A stretch of 64,000 nucleotides of DNA from Amycolatopsis eburnea (GTDB taxonomy: Bacteria > Actinomycetota > Actinomycetes > Mycobacteriales > Pseudonocardiaceae). The stretch lies in contig NZ_RSEC01000032.1 of the NCBI RefSeq assembly GCF_003937945.1, positions 434,001 to 498,000 of the forward strand, given 5' to 3'. The notes below the pieces were generated by a model, which saw only the letters and a list, made by a program, of their open reading frames with translations, was not told the origin of the DNA and made no database searches. The translations under genes were made by a program, and so were the position numbers. Within the stretch, counting starts at the first letter, position 1. Every line of letters begins with the position of its first letter. Positions 8,262 through 15,715 of the stretch are shown here, one piece after another.

Positions 8262-8843
8262 ATGCTGCGCGAACTGCACCTCACCGGCGACCCGGCGGGC
8301 GACAAGCTGCTCAACGAAGACCCGTTCGCCCTGCTCGTCGGGATGCTCCTGGACCAGCAGTACCCGATGGAGCACGCGTTCGCCGGCCCGCGGAAGATCG
8401 CCGACCGGATGGACGGGTTCTCGCTGGCGAAGATCGCAGCGACGGATGTCGAGACGTTCGTCGAGATGTGCGTGGTGCCGCCGGCCATCCACCGGTACGG
8501 CGGTTCGATGGCCCGCCGCGTGCACGCGCTCGCGGAGCACATCATCGAGCACTACGACGGCCGCACCGAGGGCATCTGGCTCGACGGGCGGCCGAAGCCC
8601 GACGGGCCCGAGGTGCTCAAGCGCCTGCGGGCGCTGCCCGGGTTCGGGGAGCAGAAGGCCAAGATCTTCCTGGCCCTGCTGGGCAAGCAGCGCGGCGTCA
8701 CCCCGAAGGGCTGGCGCGAGGCGGCCGGGGCGTACGGCGACCGCGGCTCGCGCCGGTCGATCGCCGACGTCACCAGTGCCGAGACCCTGGCCGAGGTGCG
8801 GGCGTTCAAGAAGGCCGCCAAAGCAGCCGCGAAAGCCGGTTGA
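8262..8843 (+). CDS. HhH-GPD base-excision repair family protein
   Basis: A helix-hairpin-helix/GPD DNA glycosylase-like protein of 193 residues: LHLTGDPAGDKLL at the start, MLLDQQYPMEHAFAGP, and the hairpin LRALPGFGEQKAKIFLALLGK near residues 123-143. No Cys cluster of the iron-sulfur type follows, matching the Cys-free actinobacterial subfamily. The catalytic Lys/Asp pair could not be assigned, so the substrate is unknown. The start could be 8253; ATG 8262 is favoured by a CAAGAT hexamer (8249-8254) 7 nt upstream. Confidence 0.85.
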   Translation: MLRELHLTGDPAGDKLLNEDPFALLVGMLLDQQYPMEHAFAGPRKIADRMDGFSLAKIAATDVETFVEMCVVPPAIHRYGGSMARRVHALAEHIIEHYDGRTEGIWLDGRPKPDGPEVLKRLRALPGFGEQKAKIFLALLGKQRGVTPKGWREAAGAYGDRGSRRSIADVTSAETLAEVRAFKKAAKAAAKAG

Positions 8844-8905
8844 AGCCGGCCGACAAGTAGTGCGAGCACGGCCCGAGTGGTCACGGTCCAGATGGGGAGC
8901 CCTGG

Positions 8906-9919
8906 TTGAGCACGCATTCCGGCCCACCCGGCGACGGCGTTGGCGCCATGAGCCCGTACGAGAGACAGGCATGGGACACGCTCAACGAGCACTGGCAGCG
9001 CCGCAACAACCGCCGCGCCCTGCCGAACTGGGCGAGCGCCGCGCTCGAGCGCACCGGTGAGGTCACGCGAAACACCGTGAGCCGCGCTGCGGACGCGGTA
9101 CCGGAGGTTGTCAAGCAACCGATCCGCCACGCGGGCGACGCGGTGGCCGGTGCCGCCGTGCGGCCGGTGCTTGAAGCCGCGATAAAACTGCTGGAACTGG
9201 TCAACGCCTGGGCCGGGGAACTCAACGATCCGAAAAGTCTCGAAAAGCTCGCTCACAAGCGTGGCCTGGAAATCGGCAGCTTCACCGAGTTGCGGCAACA
9301 AGATCTCAAAGCCTGCGATCGGCTCCTGGCGCGCAACAACCTGAAGTGGCGGACCGCCGGCGCGTTCGAGGGCGGCACGATGGGTCTGCTGGCGATGGTC
9401 CCCGTCGCCGGGATCCCGTTGGCGATGACAGCCGACATTCTCGTCGTCCAGGTTCTGAGCGTGTCGATCGCCTCGCGCACCGCTTATTCCTACGGGTACG
9501 ACGCCAAGGACCCGGCCGAGCAGATCTTCATCGAACGCCTGGTGCGGCGATCCTTCCTGGCGCAGGCGACGAAGGTCGAGCCGTTGCGCGAGACCGCACG
9601 GGCGGCGGGCGCGGTCAAGGGGCGGATCAAGTGGTCGGCCAAGCTCCGCGCGGACCATCGCCTCCTGGCCGCCGTCGAGAAGTTGATGCAGCATCTGGGC
9701 CCGGCCGGCTCCAGAGTTGCAGTCAAGGACGTCGCCAAGGTCATACCAGTCATCGGCGTCCTCATCGGCGCGGGTATGAACGCCGCGATTCTGGGCAGCG
9801 TGGCCGCCGACGCGCAGCGGTACTGCCGGACCCGATTCCTGTGTGACAAGTACGGCTTGCCCTTGCCGGCCGCGTTGACGGCGAACCGGGACGACGACGT
9901 CTCCCCTGAGCCGCTGTAG
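8906..9919 (+). CDS. EcsC family protein
   Basis: A 337-residue protein with an N-terminal MSPYERQAWDTLNEHW-type helix, a central hydrophobic region (GTMGLLAMVPVAGIPLAMTADILVVQVLSVSIASRTAYSYGYD) and a second glycine-rich hydrophobic hairpin (VIPVIGVLIGAGMNAAILGSVA), the architecture of EcsC-family proteins. Function is unknown; membrane association is likely. TTG 8906 has a GGGGAG ribosome site 6 bases upstream; ATG 8948 is the alternative. Codon usage is slightly less GC-biased (AAAAGT, GATAAAACTG) than neighbours. Confidence 0.75.
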   Translation: MSTHSGPPGDGVGAMSPYERQAWDTLNEHWQRRNNRRALPNWASAALERTGEVTRNTVSRAADAVPEVVKQPIRHAGDAVAGAAVRPVLEAAIKLLELVNAWAGELNDPKSLEKLAHKRGLEIGSFTELRQQDLKACDRLLARNNLKWRTAGAFEGGTMGLLAMVPVAGIPLAMTADILVVQVLSVSIASRTAYSYGYDAKDPAEQIFIERLVRRSFLAQATKVEPLRETARAAGAVKGRIKWSAKLRADHRLLAAVEKLMQHLGPAGSRVAVKDVAKVIPVIGVLIGAGMNAAILGSVAADAQRYCRTRFLCDKYGLPLPAALTANRDDDVSPEPL

Positions 9920-9927
9920 CGCACCGG

Positions 9928-10476
9928 CTAGCGGACGAGGATCCGCAGCGGGCCCAGCGGCTGCGCGCCGTGATCCAGGGCCACCCGAAGAGCGTCGCCG
10001 TGTTCGTAGCCGACCACCGGGACGCCCGGGAAAGCCGACGCCACCGCCGCCACCGCTCCCGGCCAAGCCGCCGCCGAGCCCGAGAAGTTGGACAGTCCCA
10101 CCACTCCCTCGCCGCGGTGGGCGACCACCTCGTTCTCGCCGTGGGTCAGGACCGCCACCGTCGGGCCCAGCGGTGACGCGGCCCGCTGCCAGCCCGGCTC
10201 GGGGACGCCCGGGCCGCACGCGAGCCACGTCGCTTCGAACAGCACCGAGAAGCCCGGCAGGTCCAGGGTCGCGAAGCTGTCCTTCACCGAGCAGCCCGCG
10301 GAGCCGTCGATGAACGGGAGGACGTCGGCGGCCGTGGCGTCGGGGCTCAGGGTCACCGCGTCCGGGTAGTACTCCGGGGTGCGGGTCGCGCTGGTCCACG
10401 CGCGCGGGCGGAACTGGCCCGGCCAGACCAGATCGCACCACGACGCGTTTTCCGCGACTGTCCACTCCAGACTCAT
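9928..10476 (-). CDS. Hypothetical protein, second gene of the trmH pair
   Basis: A 182-residue soluble protein that I do not recognise. It has WCDLVWPGQFRPRAW near the N-terminus and a predicted alpha/beta character with several glycine turns; no signal peptide or membrane span. The start lies one base after the stop of the TrmH-like methylase, so the two are surely co-transcribed. A role linked to RNA modification would be guesswork. Confidence 0.7.
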   Translation of the reverse strand: MSLEWTVAENASWCDLVWPGQFRPRAWTSATRTPEYYPDAVTLSPDATAADVLPFIDGSAGCSVKDSFATLDLPGFSVLFEATWLACGPGVPEPGWQRAASPLGPTVAVLTHGENEVVAHRGEGVVGLSNFSGSAAAWPGAVAAVASAFPGVPVVGYEHGDALRVALDHGAQPLGPLRILVR

Positions 10477-10477
10477 C

Positions 10478-10996
10478 TCACACCAGTCCCGCCAGTTTGT
10501 AGAGCACCAGGCTGCCCGCCACGGCGACGTTGAGGCTCGCGCCGGTGCCGACCATCGGGATCTCGACCACGGTGTCGAGCAGGTCCAGGACCTCCGGCGG
10601 GATCCCGGTTCCCTCGTGGCCCAGCACGGCGATCGTGCGGCCGCGGGCCATCGGCAGGTCCGCCAGCCGCACGGCTTCCTCGGCCAGCTCGACGCCGACC
10701 ACCCGGGTACCGGCCGCCCGTTCGCGCTCGAGCCAGCCCGGTGGGTCGTGCACCCAGTGCACGCAGGCCGGGCGCCGCAACGTGTTGCCGCGGCGCAGGG
10801 CCTCCGGGACCCACGGGAAGCGCGGGACGGCCAGGCACGCGCCGACCGCGTCGCACGTGCGCAGCAGCGTGCCGAGGTTCGCGCCGTGCATCGGCCAGAG
10901 CGGGGCGGCCACCAGGTGGCCCCAGCAGGGATGGGCCTTGCGCCGCCGGGTCTTCCGCAGCTCGCCCGGCGTGCGGACCCGGACCGAGGGGCTCAC
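10478..10996 (-). CDS. TrmH/SpoU family RNA 2'-O-methyltransferase
   Basis: A 172-residue SPOUT methyltransferase. All three knot motifs are visible: HGANLGTLLRTCDA (motif 1, catalytic Asn/Arg), IAVLGHEGTGIPPEVL (motif 2) and VEIPMVGTGASLNVAVAGSLVLYKL (motif 3). These enzymes methylate the 2'-OH of tRNA or rRNA nucleosides with SAM; the target cannot be told. The size is that of a catalytic domain alone, without an L30e-type RNA-binding extension. It heads a two-gene unit. Confidence 0.88.
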   Translation of the reverse strand: MSPSVRVRTPGELRKTRRRKAHPCWGHLVAAPLWPMHGANLGTLLRTCDAVGACLAVPRFPWVPEALRRGNTLRRPACVHWVHDPPGWLERERAAGTRVVGVELAEEAVRLADLPMARGRTIAVLGHEGTGIPPEVLDLLDTVVEIPMVGTGASLNVAVAGSLVLYKLAGLV

Positions 10997-11109
10997 CGGC
11001 GCCGAGGCGCGGCGCCTCCGAATTCGCTGATCACACCACCGAGCCTAACCCGTTCGCCGGGACCGGGCACCGGATTTCGCTCCTACCCTGGATGCGGAGG
11101 TGAAGCCCC

Positions 11110-11298
11110 ATGCACGCAGGAGTGGGAGACGAAATCCAGGTGCACGGCCGGACGGTCGGGTCGGCCGAGCAGCACGGCGAGATCCTCGAAGTCCGCGGGC
11201 CCGACGGCGCGCCGCCCTACCTGGTCCGGTTCGCCGACGGGCACGAGGCGCTCGTCTACCCCGGGCCCGACTGCGAAGTCCAGGCCCGCGCCGACTAA
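11110..11298 (+). CDS. DUF1918 domain protein
   Basis: A 62-residue protein with the DUF1918 pattern: MHAGVGDEIQVHG, GEILEVRGPDG, PPYLVRFADGHEALVYPGPD. This is a small SH3-like beta barrel widespread in actinobacteria, with no assigned function. The ATG has a GGAGGTG ribosome site. Its TAA overlaps the TAG of the convergent transporter gene. Confidence 0.9.
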   Translation: MHAGVGDEIQVHGRTVGSAEQHGEILEVRGPDGAPPYLVRFADGHEALVYPGPDCEVQARAD

Positions 11299-12461
11299 GC
11301 GGGCACCGGCTCGCGGACGCGCCCCCACGCCGCGCCCACGAGCAGCAGGGCGACGAGGGTGAGCGCGGCCGCGACCTCGGGCAGCAGCAGCGGGCCGCCC
11401 GAGGTCAGGACCGCGCCGCCGGCGATGCCGGACAAGCCGACGCCGAGGTAGATCGCGGACGCGTTGAGCGAGAGCACCAGGCCGGCGTGGCCCGGGGACA
11501 GCTCGATCAGGCGGTGCTGCACCGGCGGGCTGAACGACCAGGTCGCGACGCCCCACACGAACAACGCGGCACCCGCCGCGATCGGCGTCGTCGTCGTGAC
11601 CGGCAGCAACGCCAGCACCACGGTGAGCACGGCCGTCACGACCAGCAGCGGCGTGCGCGAACCCCAGCGGTCGGTCGCCCGGCCGGCGGCGAAGTTGCCG
11701 ACCGCGCCGCCGACGCCGTAGCAGAAGAGCAGCACCGTGACGGTCGTGCCGTGGACGCCCGCGGTCGCGGCCAGCAGCGGCGACACGAACGTGTAGACCA
11801 TGAACGCGGCGAGGCAGCCGAGGACCGTGACCGCCAGCATGACGAGCACACGCGGGTCGCGGCCCGCGGCGAACCGCTCGGCGAGGCGCACCTTCGGGGG
11901 CGCGGCGACGGCGGGCAACGCGAGCCGCACGGCCAGCGCGCTCGCCAGCGAGAACGCCGCGACCAGCGCGAACGCCGTCCGGTAGCCGAGGTGCTGCGAG
12001 ATCAGGCTGCCCAGCGGGACGCCGAAGATGAGCGCGACCGTGAGGCCGCCGAACACCAGCGCGACGGCGCGGCCCCGGCGTTCGGGCGCGGTCAGCTCGG
12101 CCGCCACCGCGCTCGCGGCCGGCGTGAACACCGCGGCGCCGATCGCGGTCACCACCCGGGCCACCAGGAGGGAGCCGTAGCCGGGCGCGAGCGCCGCGAA
12201 GAGGTTGCCGGCGCCGGTGACGGCGAGGGCGGCGACCAGCAGCGTGCGGCGTTCCCAGGTGCCGGTGGCGGCGGCGAAGATCGGCGACCCGATCGCGTAC
12301 GCGATGGCGAAGGCCGTCACGAGCTGGGCGGCGGCCGTGGCCGAGACGTGCAGCTCGCCGGTCAGCGCGGGCAGCAGCCCGGCGACGATGTAGCCGCTGG
12401 TCCCGACGCCGAACGCGCCGAAAGCGAGGACCGAGATCCTCGGGGACGTGGGTGTGGACAT
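11295..12461 (-). CDS. MFS transporter (drug-efflux type)
   Basis: A 388-residue twelve-span major facilitator protein. The N-terminal GAFGVGTSGYIVAGLLPAL and the AERTAPERRGRA-like cytoplasmic loop (ELTAPERRGRAVALVFGG) fit the DHA1/AraJ-type exporter group. It shares an intergenic region containing repeated TTCGACAG elements with a divergent ArsR-like regulator, which probably represses it. The substrate is unknown. ATG 12461 starts right before the first span; the longer frame upstream crosses the regulator gene and was rejected. Confidence 0.88.
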   Translation of the reverse strand: MSTPTSPRISVLAFGAFGVGTSGYIVAGLLPALTGELHVSATAAAQLVTAFAIAYAIGSPIFAAATGTWERRTLLVAALAVTGAGNLFAALAPGYGSLLVARVVTAIGAAVFTPAASAVAAELTAPERRGRAVALVFGGLTVALIFGVPLGSLISQHLGYRTAFALVAAFSLASALAVRLALPAVAAPPKVRLAERFAAGRDPRVLVMLAVTVLGCLAAFMVYTFVSPLLAATAGVHGTTVTVLLFCYGVGGAVGNFAAGRATDRWGSRTPLLVVTAVLTVVLALLPVTTTTPIAAGAALFVWGVATWSFSPPVQHRLIELSPGHAGLVLSLNASAIYLGVGLSGIAGGAVLTSGGPLLLPEVAAALTLVALLLVGAAWGRVREPVPA

Positions 12462-12509
12462 GGGCGGAGGCCCCCAAGCGAAGCAGGATTGGTTCGACGA
12501 ACGTCGTAG

Positions 12510-12560
12510 TTCGACAGTCACCGTACTACGCGGCTGCCGCAATTTCGACAGCCGTCGTAC
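12510..12560. promoter_or_regulatory. Two 17-bp direct repeats, candidate ArsR-type operators
   Basis: TTCGACAGTCACCGTAC (12510-12526) and TTCGACAGCCGTCGTAC (12544-12560) differ at three positions and start 34 bases apart. A third TTCGAC occurs at 12493-12498. They lie between the divergent MFS and regulator genes. The second copy runs into a TACAAT -10-like box (12558-12563) placed 7 nt before ATG 12571. Confidence 0.55.
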
Positions 12561-12570
12561 AATGGGACCC

Positions 12571-12894
12571 ATGGCCAAGACCGCCGCGCTGCCGCCGATC
12601 GTCCACCCCGAACGGGACGAGATCACCGTCGAAGGCGTGCTCCGCGCGCTGGCCGACCCGGTGCGCCTGGACATCGTCCGCCAGCTCGCGGCCGCGGACC
12701 ACGAGATCGCGTGCGGCGGGCTGACCGTGCCAGTGACCAAGTCCACAATCACCCACCACCTGAGCATCCTGCGCCAGGCCGGCGTCGTGGCCGGCCGCCA
12801 GGAAGGCACGACCCGGTACAACTCGTTGCGCCGCAACGACCTGAACGCCCTGTTCCCGGGCCTGCTCGACGGGGTGCTGGCCGCGCCGCGCTGA
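12571..12894 (+). CDS. ArsR/winged-helix transcriptional regulator
   Basis: A 107-residue regulator with an ArsR-type winged helix: VLRALADPVRLDIVRQL (helices 1-2), TKSTITHHLSILRQAGVV (recognition helix region) and GTTRYNSLRRNDL (wing). No metal-binding Cys pair of the ArsR ELCVCDL type is present, so sensing of metals is unlikely. ATG 12571 was chosen because TACAAT at 12558-12563 makes it a leaderless start; ATG 12562 is in the same frame. It is divergent from an MFS exporter and upstream of another. Confidence 0.85.
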   Translation: MAKTAALPPIVHPERDEITVEGVLRALADPVRLDIVRQLAAADHEIACGGLTVPVTKSTITHHLSILRQAGVVAGRQEGTTRYNSLRRNDLNALFPGLLDGVLAAPR

Positions 12895-12917
12895 TCACCG
12901 GCGTTACGGTGTGGATC

Positions 12918-12938
12918 GTCACCCGATATCGGGATGAC
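12918..12938. promoter_or_regulatory. Palindromic operator-like element before the second MFS gene
   Basis: CCCGATATCGGG (12922-12933) is a perfect 12-bp palindrome flanked by GTCA on the left and TGAC, offset by one base, on the right. It lies about 140 bases upstream of the transporter GTG and could be an operator; a terminator role is less likely because the stem is short. Confidence 0.35.
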
Positions 12939-13077
12939 AACGACCCCCTTCCCTTGTTGGACTGTCCGTAGGCAGCTCACGGCGCTGGGGCCGAACGGCT
13001 GTCTTTCTTTTTGCCCCCGTACTGAACCGATCCAGAGATCGGCTGAGTAATCGATTTCCCACCTTGGAAGGAGTGCC

Positions 13078-14259
13078 GTGCCCGTCGCGCTGCTCGCGCT
13101 CGCCATCGGAGCTTTCGGCATCGGGACCACCGAGTTCGTCATGATGGGCGTGCTGCCCCAGGCGGCCGCCGACTTCGGCGTCGACATCCCGACCGCCGGC
13201 TACCTCATCTCCGGTTACGCCCTCGGCGTCGTCATCGGCGCCCCGCTGCTCACCGCGGCCGCCGTCCGGCTGCCGCGCAAGACCATGCTGCTGGCCATGA
13301 TGGGCCTGTTCACGCTGGGCAACGCCCTCTTCGCGCTCTCCCCCAACCAGGAGTTCGGCGTCGCGTTCCGGTTCCTCGCCGGCCTGCCGCACGGCGCGTT
13401 CTTCGGCGCCGGCGCGGTCGTCGCGTCGAGCCTGGTCGGCCCCGGCCAGCGCGCGAAGGCCGTGTCGATGATGTTCCTCGGCCTGACCCTGGCGAACGTC
13501 ATCGGCGTGCCGCTCGGCACGCTGCTCGGCCAGCAGGTCGGCTGGCGCGCCACCTTCGGCGTCGTCGCCGTGATCGGGCTGGTCGCCGTCGCCGCGATCG
13601 CGAAACTGGTGCCGCACCAGGGCAAGCCCGCCGACGCGTCGCTGCGGGGTGAGCTGGGTGCGTTCAAGCGGCCGCAGGTGCACCTCGCACTGGCGATCGT
13701 CACGTTCGGCCTCGGCGGCGTGTTCGCGTGCCTGTCCTACATCACGCCGATGCTGACCGACGTCGCCGGCTACTCGCCGTCGAACGTCACGCTGCTGCTG
13801 TCACTGGCCGGCGTCGGCATGACGATCGGCAACCTGGCCGGCGGCCGCCTGGCCGACCGCGCGCTGATGCCGGGCCTGTACGCGGCGCTGCTGGCGCTGG
13901 CCTGCGTGCTCGGGATCTTCACGATCACGGCGCAGGGCAAGGTCGGCGCGGCGATCACGATCTTCTTCGTCGGCGTCGCCGGGTTCATGATCGGCCCGAT
14001 GATGCAGGCGCGGATCATGGAGAAGGCGGGCGGCACCCCGTCCCTGGTGTCGGCCGCCGTCCAGTCCGCGTTCAACATCGCCAACTCGATCGGGGCGTAC
14101 CTCGGCGGGTTGGTCATCGCGGGCGGGCTCGGCCTGGTCGCGCCCAACTGGGTCGGCGCGCTGCTGGCGGTGTTCGGGCTCTCGCTCGCGGTGGTCTCCG
14201 GCGGCCTCGACCGGCGTGAAGCCAGGGCCGAACGCCGCGAACTCGCCCTGGCGTCCTGA
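13078..14259 (+). CDS. MFS transporter (AraJ-like exporter)
   Basis: A 393-residue twelve-span major facilitator protein. It begins LLALAIGAFGIGTTEFVMMGVLPQ, the signature of the AraJ/chloramphenicol-resistance exporter branch, has the motif-A-like LTAAAVRLPRKTMLL loop, and a basic tail. GTG 13078 follows a GGAAGGAG ribosome site at ideal spacing. The substrate cannot be inferred. It ends at a 38-bp palindromic terminator shared with the convergent folD operon. Confidence 0.9.
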   Translation: MPVALLALAIGAFGIGTTEFVMMGVLPQAAADFGVDIPTAGYLISGYALGVVIGAPLLTAAAVRLPRKTMLLAMMGLFTLGNALFALSPNQEFGVAFRFLAGLPHGAFFGAGAVVASSLVGPGQRAKAVSMMFLGLTLANVIGVPLGTLLGQQVGWRATFGVVAVIGLVAVAAIAKLVPHQGKPADASLRGELGAFKRPQVHLALAIVTFGLGGVFACLSYITPMLTDVAGYSPSNVTLLLSLAGVGMTIGNLAGGRLADRALMPGLYAALLALACVLGIFTITAQGKVGAAITIFFVGVAGFMIGPMMQARIMEKAGGTPSLVSAAVQSAFNIANSIGAYLGGLVIAGGLGLVAPNWVGALLAVFGLSLAVVSGGLDRREARAERRELALAS

Positions 14260-14267
14260 CTACAGTT

Positions 14268-14305
14268 CCGAAAGCGTCACTTTCACGTGAAAGTGCCGCT
14301 TTCGG
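14268..14305. terminator. Bidirectional terminator containing a TTTCACGTGAAA palindrome
   Basis: Two 19-base arms pair with a single mismatch, centred on the perfect palindrome CACTTTCACGTGAAAGTG (14278-14295). It lies between convergent genes. The same TTTCACGTGAAA core recurs twice within the perM coding sequence near 33.1 kb, so it may belong to a dispersed repeat family. Confidence 0.75.
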
Positions 14306-14308
14306 CGT

Positions 14309-14632
14309 TCAGGAGGAGGCGAACGGGCCGCCGATGATCGTCAACGCCACGTAGAGCACCGCTGCCGCGAGACCGGTGTAGGTGACGACGTCGACGACCC
14401 GGCCCCGGATCGCCAGCAGGCCCGCCCTGGCGGCCGGGAGCACCGCCCGCAGCACCCCGGCGAGGAGGAGCGCGACGCCGATCAGCGCCGCGCCCTCCCG
14501 CCAGTGGTACTGGACGATCCGCAGCGCGGCGACGGCGGCCACCAGCAGCACCAGCGCGAACGGCAGCTGCGTGAACCGGGCTTGCGCGCCCCGGCGGTCG
14601 CCGACGTCCCGCCGGTCTTCGGTCATCGTCAT
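14309..14632 (-). CDS. DUF3017 membrane protein
   Basis: A 107-residue protein with a charged N-terminus ([15 protein letters not shown]) and three hydrophobic segments ([59 protein letters not shown]). The pattern and its position directly after folD match the actinobacterial DUF3017 family, function unknown. Its ATG overlaps the folD TGA (ATGA at 14629-14632), so translation is coupled. A second in-frame ATG lies two codons in. Confidence 0.85.
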   Translation of the reverse strand: MTMTEDRRDVGDRRGAQARFTQLPFALVLLVAAVAALRIVQYHWREGAALIGVALLLAGVLRAVLPAARAGLLAIRGRVVDVVTYTGLAAAVLYVALTIIGGPFASS

Positions 14633-15495
14633 CGGCCCAGGAGCGAGCGCTCCGCCGCTTCGACGACGTTGCTGACGAGCATCGCCCGGGTCATCGGGCC
14701 GACCCCGCCGGGGTTCGGCGAGACCCAGCCGGCCACGTCGTACACGTCCGGGTGAACATCGCCGGTGAGCTTGCCGTCCACGTGGGACACGCCGACGTCG
14801 AGCACCGCGGCGCCCGGCGCGACCATGTCCGCCGTGATGATCCCGGGCACGCCGGCCGCGGCGACCACGACGTCGGCGCGGCGGACCTCGGCGGCGAGGT
14901 CGCGGGTGCCGGTGTGGCACAGGGTGACGGTGGCGTTCTCGCTGCGGCGGGTCAGCAGCAGGCCCAGCGTGCGGCCGACGGTGATGCCGCGGCCGACCAC
15001 GGTCACGCGCGCGCCGTTCAGCTCGACGCCGTGGCGCTTGAGCAGCTCGATGATCCCGTACGGCGTGCACGGCAGCGCGCCCTGCTGGCCCAGCACGAGC
15101 CGGCCGAGGCTGACCGGCGCGAGGCCGTCGGCGTCCTTCTCCGGGTCGATCCGCTCCAGCACGCGGTTCGCGTCGAGGTGCTTCGGCAGCGGCAGCTGGA
15201 CGATGTAGCCGTGGCACGCCGGGTCGGCGTTCAGCTCGTCGATGACGGCTTCGAGCTTCTCCTGGGTGATGTCCGCCGGCAGGTCGCGGCGGATCGAGTT
15301 GATCCCGATCTTGCCGCTGTCGGCGTGCTTCATCCGCACGTACGAGTGCGACCCCGGGTCGTCGCCGACCAGGACGGTGCCCAGGCCCGGCGTCACCCCC
15401 TTCGCGGCCAGCGCCGCGACGCGGGGTTCGAGCTCCGCGAAAATGGCGTTCTTGGTGGCTTTGCCGTCGAGAATCTTCGCCGTCACGGTGCCCAT
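14629..15495 (-). CDS. folD: Bifunctional methylenetetrahydrofolate dehydrogenase/cyclohydrolase
   Basis: Interconverts 5,10-methylene-THF and 10-formyl-THF, supplying one-carbon units for purines. The 288-residue product has the catalytic Lys in [15 protein letters not shown], the QLPLPKHL substrate motif near residue 99, and the dinucleotide segment [18 protein letters not shown]. The C-terminal [12 protein letters not shown] is diagnostic. ATG 15495 gives the usual length; the frame is open further upstream but not conserved. It is first in an operon with DUF3017 and may serve the purH/purN pathway encoded further right. Confidence 0.95.
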   Translation of the reverse strand: MGTVTAKILDGKATKNAIFAELEPRVAALAAKGVTPGLGTVLVGDDPGSHSYVRMKHADSGKIGINSIRRDLPADITQEKLEAVIDELNADPACHGYIVQLPLPKHLDANRVLERIDPEKDADGLAPVSLGRLVLGQQGALPCTPYGIIELLKRHGVELNGARVTVVGRGITVGRTLGLLLTRRSENATVTLCHTGTRDLAAEVRRADVVVAAAGVPGIITADMVAPGAAVLDVGVSHVDGKLTGDVHPDVYDVAGWVSPNPGGVGPMTRAMLVSNVVEAAERSLLGR

Positions 15496-15715
15496 TCTGG
15501 CAAAGCGACCCCCGCGCGTCGCTTCCAGGCGCGGGTGGTCGCTGCCCGTAGACTGGCCGCTACCCCACACGGTCCATTCGCGACGCTCACCGCGATCAAG
15601 CTGTGATCTACCGCACTTCGCATCACACGAGGTCAGGCCGGGTGCCGCCGGGTCGCGGAGCGGCAAAACCCACATGCGGGGTGCACACGCGCGCGCGAAC
15701 AGTCAAAATGTCCCC

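Noticed and set aside
12495..12515. LexA box near the ArsR-type gene
   Set aside because: The CGAAC and GTTCG halves are separated by six bases, not four, so the SOS consensus is not met.
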